Part shown: positions 5,408 to 8,688 of the stretch, piece by piece
Layout: every line of letters begins with the position of its first letter
Numbering within the stretch: the stretch's first letter is position 1
NCBI GenBank assembly: GCA_031279175.1
Contig: JAITJA010000123.1
Location: 1-8,688, forward strand
Length of the DNA stretch: 8,688 nucleotides
Direction of reading: 5' to 3'
Source of the DNA: Odoribacteraceae bacterium
GTDB lineage: Bacteria > Bacteroidota > Bacteroidia > Bacteroidales > Marinifilaceae
Position numbers and translations under genes: made by a program
The notes under the pieces: model-generated
The model's database searches: none
What the model was told of the DNA's origin: nothing
Seen by the model: only the letters and a program-made list of their open reading frames with translations

Positions 5408-7435
5408 ATGATGAAAAAGAGAGTTTGTATTTCATGCATCGCGATGATGATGATCGGGTGGATCGGGAAAAAGGACGAGTCGACAAGCGGCATCATCCTC
5501 TCGAACCTGGACACGACAGCCTTACCGGGGGCCGACTTCTACCGGTACGCCTGCGGGGGGTGGATGGAAAAGCACCCGCTCGTCGGGGAATATTCCCGCT
5601 TCGGGTCGTTTGACCAGCTGGCCGAGGACAACCGCGGGCGGCTCAAGGCGCTAATCGAGGAGATGGCGGCCAAGGAATCGCCCGACGGCACGGCAGCGCG
5701 GAAGGTCGGCGACCTTTATTCCGTGGCGATGGACAGCGCGAAACTGAACCGGGAGGGGTTCTCCCCGATCCGGGCCGCGCTGGAAGAGATCGCCGCGTTA
5801 CGCGATAAAAAAGAGCTGCCCGCGTTCGTGGCCCGGGCGCGGCGCGCGGGTTTTGCTCCCTACTTCAGCCTCTACATCGGGGCGGACGCCGGGAACAGCG
5901 AGATGAATATCGCGAACACCTACCAGGACGGACTGAGTCTCGGGGAACGAGAGTATTACCTCGACCAGGACGCCCACGCGGTGAAGATACGGGAGGCTTT
6001 CCGGGAGCACGTCGCCGGGATGTTCCGCCTGGCCGGCTTCACCAGGAAGGAGGCAAAAAGGGCCACCAGCGACGTGATGCATATCGAGACCCGCCTGGCA
6101 ACGGCCTTCCGGAGCGCCGCGGAGTTGCGCGACCCGAGGGCGAATTATAACAAGATGACCGTGGCGGAACTGCAACGGGAAGCGCCGGGAATCGACTGGT
6201 CGAGCTATTTCTCCGCGCTGGGCCTGCCCGGCCTACAGGAGTTGAACGCGGGCCAACCGGGGGTGCTCCGCGAGTGCGCCGCGATCCTCGGCGAGACCAG
6301 CCTGGAAATGCAGAAATCCTACCTGCGATGGAAGGTGATTGACGCGGCAGCGGCATACCTGAGCGACGAGATCAGCGCCAAGAACTTTGATTTCTACGGG
6401 AAGACGCTCTCCGGGAAGCTCGAGCAGCAGCCCCGCTGGAAGCGTTCCGTCTCTACCGTCGATAATCTCCTGGGGGAGATCGTCGGGCAGCTGTACGTCG
6501 AGAAATATTTCCCGGCAGCGGCAAAGGAACGGATGGTCGCGCTGGTACAAAACCTGCGGGAGTCCCTCGCCGCGAGGATCAAGGGCCTGGGATGGATGAG
6601 CGACGAGACCAAGGGAAAGGCGCTGGAAAAGCTGGACGCGATCCGCGTGAAGGTCGGTTATCCCGACGCGTGGAGGGATTACTCCGCGCTCGAGATCAAG
6701 CGCGATTCCTACTGGGAGAATATCGCCCGGGCAAACGCCTTCGAGTATGATTACATGCTCTCGAAGGCCGGGAAACCGGTGGACAAGGAGGAGTGGCTGA
6801 TGACCCCGCAGACGGTGAACGCCTATTATAACCCGACGACGAACGAAATCTGTTTCCCCGCCGGCATCCTCCAGTACCCGTTCTTCGACATGCAGGCCGA
6901 CGACGCCTTTAATTATGGCGCTATCGGCGTCGTGATCGGGCACGAGATGACTCACGGCTTCGACGACCAGGGACGACAGTTCGACAAGAACGGCAACCTG
7001 AAAGACTGGTGGAGCGCCGACGACGACGCCCGTTTCGAGGAACGCGCGCGGGTGCTCGTCGATCATTTCAACGCGATCGAGGTGTTGCCAGGGCTGAACG
7101 CGAACGGGGAGCTGACTCTCGGCGAGAATATCGCCGACCTCGGCGGGATACAGGTCGCCTACACCGCCTTGCAAAACGCCATGAACGCGCGACCGCTGGA
7201 AGACAAGGAGGGCTTCTCTCCAGCGCAACGTTTCTTCCTCGCCTACTCCGCGTTGTGGGCGTCGAATATCCGCGACGAGCAGGTGCGCGTGTTGACTCGT
7301 TCCGACCCACATTCGCTCGGGAGATGGCGCGTCAACGGGACGCTCCCGCACGTTAACGCGTGGTACGAGGCTTTCCGCGTCACTGCCGGCTCGCCCCTCT
7401 TCTTGCCGGAAGGGCAACGGGCGGCGATCTGGTGA
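5408..7435 (+). CDS. pepO: M13 family zinc endopeptidase (PepO/neprilysin-like)
   Basis: This is a zinc metalloendopeptidase expected to cut peptides outside the cytoplasmic membrane. The 675 residues match the family length, with an M13_N-type domain (about 40-425) and a C-terminal catalytic domain. The zinc motif is HEMTH (512-516), the third ligand lies in ENIADLGG (E573, with D577), and the substrate-binding NAYYNP motif begins at 471. The C-terminus NGTLPHVNAWYEAF...GQRAAIW is complete. The N-terminus (MMKKR followed by a hydrophobic run) looks like a lipoprotein signal, but the lipobox position is Trp18 (I-G-W) where Cys is expected, so lipidation seems lost unless this is a sequence error. 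Mature residues such as SGIILSNLDTTALPGADFYRYACGGW are typical of Bacteroidales homologues. ATG at 5411 is an alternative start; AGAGAAG upstream may be a weak ribosome-binding site. It is monocistronic, with a terminator directly downstream. Confidence 0.95.
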   Translation: MMKKRVCISCIAMMMIGWIGKKDESTSGIILSNLDTTALPGADFYRYACGGWMEKHPLVGEYSRFGSFDQLAEDNRGRLKALIEEMAAKESPDGTAARKVGDLYSVAMDSAKLNREGFSPIRAALEEIAALRDKKELPAFVARARRAGFAPYFSLYIGADAGNSEMNIANTYQDGLSLGEREYYLDQDAHAVKIREAFREHVAGMFRLAGFTRKEAKRATSDVMHIETRLATAFRSAAELRDPRANYNKMTVAELQREAPGIDWSSYFSALGLPGLQELNAGQPGVLRECAAILGETSLEMQKSYLRWKVIDAAAAYLSDEISAKNFDFYGKTLSGKLEQQPRWKRSVSTVDNLLGEIVGQLYVEKYFPAAAKERMVALVQNLRESLAARIKGLGWMSDETKGKALEKLDAIRVKVGYPDAWRDYSALEIKRDSYWENIARANAFEYDYMLSKAGKPVDKEEWLMTPQTVNAYYNPTTNEICFPAGILQYPFFDMQADDAFNYGAIGVVIGHEMTHGFDDQGRQFDKNGNLKDWWSADDDARFEERARVLVDHFNAIEVLPGLNANGELTLGENIADLGGIQVAYTALQNAMNARPLEDKEGFSPAQRFFLAYSALWASNIRDEQVRVLTRSDPHSLGRWRVNGTLPHVNAWYEAFRVTAGSPLFLPEGQRAAIW

Positions 7436-7445
7436 CGCGACCAGG

Positions 7446-7496
7446 CCGGGCCGGGCAAACGGGGTGACGTCCCCTGTCCCGGCCCGGTTTTTTTTT
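7446..7496 (+). terminator. Intrinsic terminator after the M13 peptidase gene
   Basis: A perfect 10-bp GC stem pairs CCGGGCCGGG (7446-7455) with CCCGGCCCGG (7478-7487), followed directly by nine T residues (7488-7496). The loop contains a smaller GGGG-TGACGT-CCCC hairpin (7461-7474). It begins 10 nt after the stop codon, so this is a strong rho-independent terminator. Confidence 0.95.
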
Positions 7497-7525
7497 CGCC
7501 ACCGCGTATTTTTTCGCGGTACGCG

Positions 7526-7556
7526 TTGGATTCGTGCCGGTAAACATGTAGATTTG
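7526..7556 (+). promoter_or_regulatory. Bacteroidota-type promoter of the small lipoprotein gene
   Basis: TAGATTTG (7549-7556) fits the -7 consensus TAnnTTTG exactly. TTGG (7526-7529) lies 19 nt upstream, within the usual spacing of the -33 TTTG box. Transcription would start near 7562-7565, giving a leader of about 20 nt before the ATG at 7585. Just upstream, ACCGCG/CGCGGT (7501-7506/7515-7520) and CGCGTA/TACGCG (7503-7508/7520-7525) form two alternative small hairpins. Confidence 0.8.
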
Positions 7557-7566
7557 ACCAGTCAAA
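7553..7566. promoter_or_regulatory. Operator-like dyad at the transcription start
   Basis: TTTGAC-CA-GTCAAA is a perfect 6-bp inverted repeat with a 2-bp spacer. It shares its first four bases with the -7 element and covers the predicted start point. A dimeric regulator bound here would block RNA polymerase. No regulator gene is visible nearby, so the role is inferred from position and symmetry only. Confidence 0.4.
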
Positions 7567-7584
7567 AACCCAAATTAACCGAAG

Positions 7585-8031
7585 ATGAAAAGTAAATGGA
7601 TTAAACAATGCCTGTTTCTCGCCCTCGCGGCGGGTATGGCCGGGTGTACTATCGAGAATAGCACCGAGATCGAGACAAGATTTTTCCCGGTGGCACAGCG
7701 CGACTGGAAGTGGAACGCTTCTTACAAGCGTTACGAGCGTATTGTCGATTTCCCGGAGCTGAGCCAGGGGATTTACGAGAAAGGGACGGTGCTGGGAGGG
7801 GTGTTTATCCTCGAGCAGGACGCGAACGGGGAGTACGAGGTGCTGAAGTCGCTCCCTTTCGTGCAGAGTATACCCTACCAGAATCGCTCGTACACGCGAA
7901 CTATCAGTTTTGACGTCGCGCCCGGTCAAGTAGCGTTTTACATCCAGTCCTCCGACTTGGCCGACGACCCTAACGACCTGGGAAATTTCGATTTCAAAAT
8001 CACCCTCGTCTGGGAAGAAACCCGCCGTTAA
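7585..8031 (+). CDS. Small unrecognised lipoprotein
   Basis: I do not recognise a characterised family. The 148-residue product has a lipoprotein signal: a basic start MKSKWIK, a hydrophobic run, and lipobox M-A-G-C with Cys21 as the likely lipidated residue. The mature 128 residues have no further membrane segment. They contain an aromatic patch DWKWNASYKRYERIVDF (40-56), then alternating hydrophobic patterns, RTISFDVAPGQVAFYIQSSD (105-124) and a final strand FDFKITLVW (135-143), suggesting a compact all-beta fold. Similar short Trp-rich, beta-rich lipoproteins occur in gut Bacteroidales, but I cannot assign a role. It has its own promoter and a terminator-like structure downstream, so it appears to be transcribed alone. 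Location is probably the inner leaflet of the outer membrane; the residues after Cys21 (TIENSTE) are not a clear surface-export signal. Confidence 0.85.
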   Translation: MKSKWIKQCLFLALAAGMAGCTIENSTEIETRFFPVAQRDWKWNASYKRYERIVDFPELSQGIYEKGTVLGGVFILEQDANGEYEVLKSLPFVQSIPYQNRSYTRTISFDVAPGQVAFYIQSSDLADDPNDLGNFDFKITLVWEETRR

Positions 8032-8035
8032 CCCT

Positions 8036-8080
8036 CCCCCCTGCCCGACACGCGAGCAGGGGGGAATTGTTTCCCCCTGC
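8036..8080 (+). terminator. Terminator-like hairpin with an alternative fold
   Basis: CCCCCCTGC (8036-8044) pairs perfectly with GCAGGGGGG (8056-8064), 5 nt after the lipoprotein stop, followed by AATTGTTT rather than a clean T-run. The same right arm can also pair as GCAGGGGG with CCCCCTGC (8056-8063/8073-8080). These are two mutually exclusive stems. The structure most likely ends or stabilises the lipoprotein transcript. Confidence 0.65.
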
Positions 8081-8211
8081 CAGCTCGTGCGCGGGCAGGC
8101 CCGTGAACTGGCCGGACGCGACGGGAGTGACAGGGGTAAGTCAAAAAGTTGAAGAACTATTGTAATACTGTTTATACCTGATGTTGTCGGCTCTTCCCCC
8201 TCGCGTTACTA

Positions 8212-8337
8212 TTTTCCCGCCAGCTGGCGGGAAACTTTCCACCCGGGTGAATTTCTTCCCGCCAGCTGGCGGGGCCTTTTTCACCGCGGTTGCCATTTTC
8301 TCGCCAGCCGGCGGGAAAATGGCACTTGCCCAGTGAA
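8212..8337. repeat. Three-unit 42-bp palindromic array with 21-bp phasing
   Basis: Units 8212-8253, 8254-8295 and 8296-8337 align without gaps. Their first 20 bases are nearly identical (19/20 and 18/20 matches to the first unit) and contain the palindrome CCCGCCAGCTGGCGGG, which is perfect in units one and two and slightly degenerate in unit three. Its centres are 8223.5, 8265.5 and 8307.5. The second half of each unit varies in sequence but keeps a dyad midway: CACCCGGGTG (centre 8244.5), ACCGCGGT (8286.5) and CACT-N5-AGTG (8329). The first palindrome extends to 22 bp (8213-8234) and the third to an imperfect 34 bp (8291-8324). The stem at 8258-8273 followed by GCC and T-rich sequence could also terminate plus-strand transcription. 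Confidence 0.85.
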
Positions 8338-8451
8338 ACCGTGCCGCTCGCGAAGGTCATGCCGCCACCGTCCCGCGTTTTTTTGCCCGCGCGACGCAAT
8401 ATATTCCCCCGTCGCTCGTCTTAAGGATAGAAACCAATTAAACGAATAGAC

Positions 8452-8670
8452 ATGTTCACAAGAATCGCGCGGGGCGCGTCCCTGGAAATAAACCAACAAT
8501 CATGCACCGGTTGCCTGCGGTGCGCGCGTCGCTGCCGCCGGCGCGTGCTGGGCGTGACGCGCCGGGAAGAAGGGCCCCGGCCGGTAGTCGTCGCCATCGA
8601 CAACTGCAAGTACTGCGGGAAATGCGCGCGAGCATGCCCGGTCGGCGCTCTCTCGCTAACCATCATCTAA
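8452..8670 (+). CDS. Small arginine-rich 2[4Fe-4S] ferredoxin
   Basis: This 72-residue protein has eight cysteines in two cluster motifs: C18-x2-C21-x2-C24-x3-C28 and C52-x2-C55-x2-C58-x3-C62-P. The length and spacing fit a bacterial-type dicluster ferredoxin that carries electrons in the cytoplasm. The second motif is canonical (CKYCGKCARACPVGAL). In the first, C28 is followed by Arg instead of the usual Pro, and the region RCARRCRRR (23-31) is strongly basic. I count 12 Arg and 2 Lys against 4 acidic residues, unusual for ferredoxins. The start is the only ATG giving the complete fold. A possible next gene starts 11 nt after the stop, so it may be the first gene of an operon whose product is its redox partner. 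Confidence 0.88.
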   Translation: MFTRIARGASLEINQQSCTGCLRCARRCRRRVLGVTRREEGPRPVVVAIDNCKYCGKCARACPVGALSLTII

Positions 8671-8681
8671 CCGCCAGGGAG

Positions 8682-8688
8682 ATGAAAA
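8682..8688 (+). CDS. Probable start of next gene, cut by window edge
   Basis: ATGAAAA follows the ferredoxin stop after 11 nt and is preceded by AGGGAG, which abuts the ATG and may be part of a ribosome-binding site. Only Met-Lys can be read. It is proposed because of operon-like spacing; the product is unknown. Confidence 0.4.

Larger units (their letters stand above)
8032..8451. other. Intergenic region with hairpins and palindrome array
   Basis: This 420-bp gap has no convincing gene. It contains a terminator-like hairpin set (8036-8080), an AT-richer patch (8140-8178) including ACTATTGTAATACTGT (8156-8171), the 42-bp palindromic array (8212-8337), a run of eight T (8378-8384 region) and the leader of the ferredoxin gene. 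A 75-residue minus-strand frame over 8172-8399 merely translates the repeats (recurring PASWRE/PAGWRE). No full TAnnTTTG promoter for the ferredoxin is visible. Confidence 0.7.

Noticed and set aside
5151..5411. 86-codon plus-strand frame in the divergent intergenic region
   Set aside because: Fills the trmD/pepO promoter region, overlaps both gene starts and has no domain-like pattern.
6233..7417. 394-codon minus-strand frame opposite the M13 peptidase gene
   Set aside because: Lies wholly within the catalytic part of a clear gene; no recognisable domains.
8212..8337. CRISPR array
   Set aside because: Units are contiguous palindromes with partly conserved second halves, there are no unique spacers of constant length, and no cas genes are present.
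8172..8399. 75-codon minus-strand frame with repeated PASWRE peptides
   Set aside because: The peptide repeats are a translation of the 42-bp palindromic array, so the DNA repeat explains them.
8382..8407. Promoter TTTG (8382-8385) with TATATTCC (8400-8407) for the ferredoxin
   Set aside because: Spacing is only 14 nt and the -7 box lacks the final TG, so it does not fit the Bacteroidota consensus.

Overview
The window looks like a chromosomal segment of a GC-rich member of the Bacteroidota, probably an anaerobic, propionate-forming Bacteroidales. The evidence is a primary Na+-pumping methylmalonyl-CoA decarboxylase operon whose OadG-type subunit has the long form seen in that phylum, a 225-residue TrmD, a Bacteroidales-type M13 peptidase, starts with little or no Shine-Dalgarno sequence, and one good TAnnTTTG promoter with an upstream TTGG element. 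Base composition is high in G+C (roughly 60% by eye), so long antisense shadow ORFs are common and were discarded. I cannot name the genus.

Layout. Positions 1-364 contain no convincing gene. They hold a 41-bp tandem repeat with palindromic elements and a large hairpin that probably ends the minus-strand operon. Positions 365-5152 are a minus-strand block read right to left: trmD, then mmdA (carboxyltransferase), a long OadG/MmdD-like gamma subunit, mmdC (biotin carrier) and mmdB (Na+-translocating beta subunit). The four decarboxylase genes are tightly packed, with gaps of 12 and 2 nt and one 14-nt overlap. Together they would decarboxylate methylmalonyl-CoA to propionyl-CoA, pass CO2 through biotin and export Na+, the energy-conserving step of the succinate-propionate route. 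Positions 5153-5407 are a divergent intergenic region.

On the plus strand, 5408-7435 encodes an M13 (PepO/neprilysin-like) zinc endopeptidase followed by a strong intrinsic terminator. A promoter with an overlapping dyad then drives a small unrecognised lipoprotein (7585-8031). A 420-bp intergenic region follows with nested hairpins and a striking array: three 42-bp units with palindrome centres every 21 bp. Then come a small, very arginine-rich 2[4Fe-4S] ferredoxin (8452-8670) and the probable first codons of another gene at the window edge.

The known genes are ordinary. The most interesting material is the pair of phased palindromic repeat arrays at the two ends of the window, followed by the extracytoplasmic domain fused to the gamma subunit, a Trp in place of the lipobox Cys in the M13 peptidase, a dyad at the lipoprotein transcription start, and the unusually basic ferredoxin.
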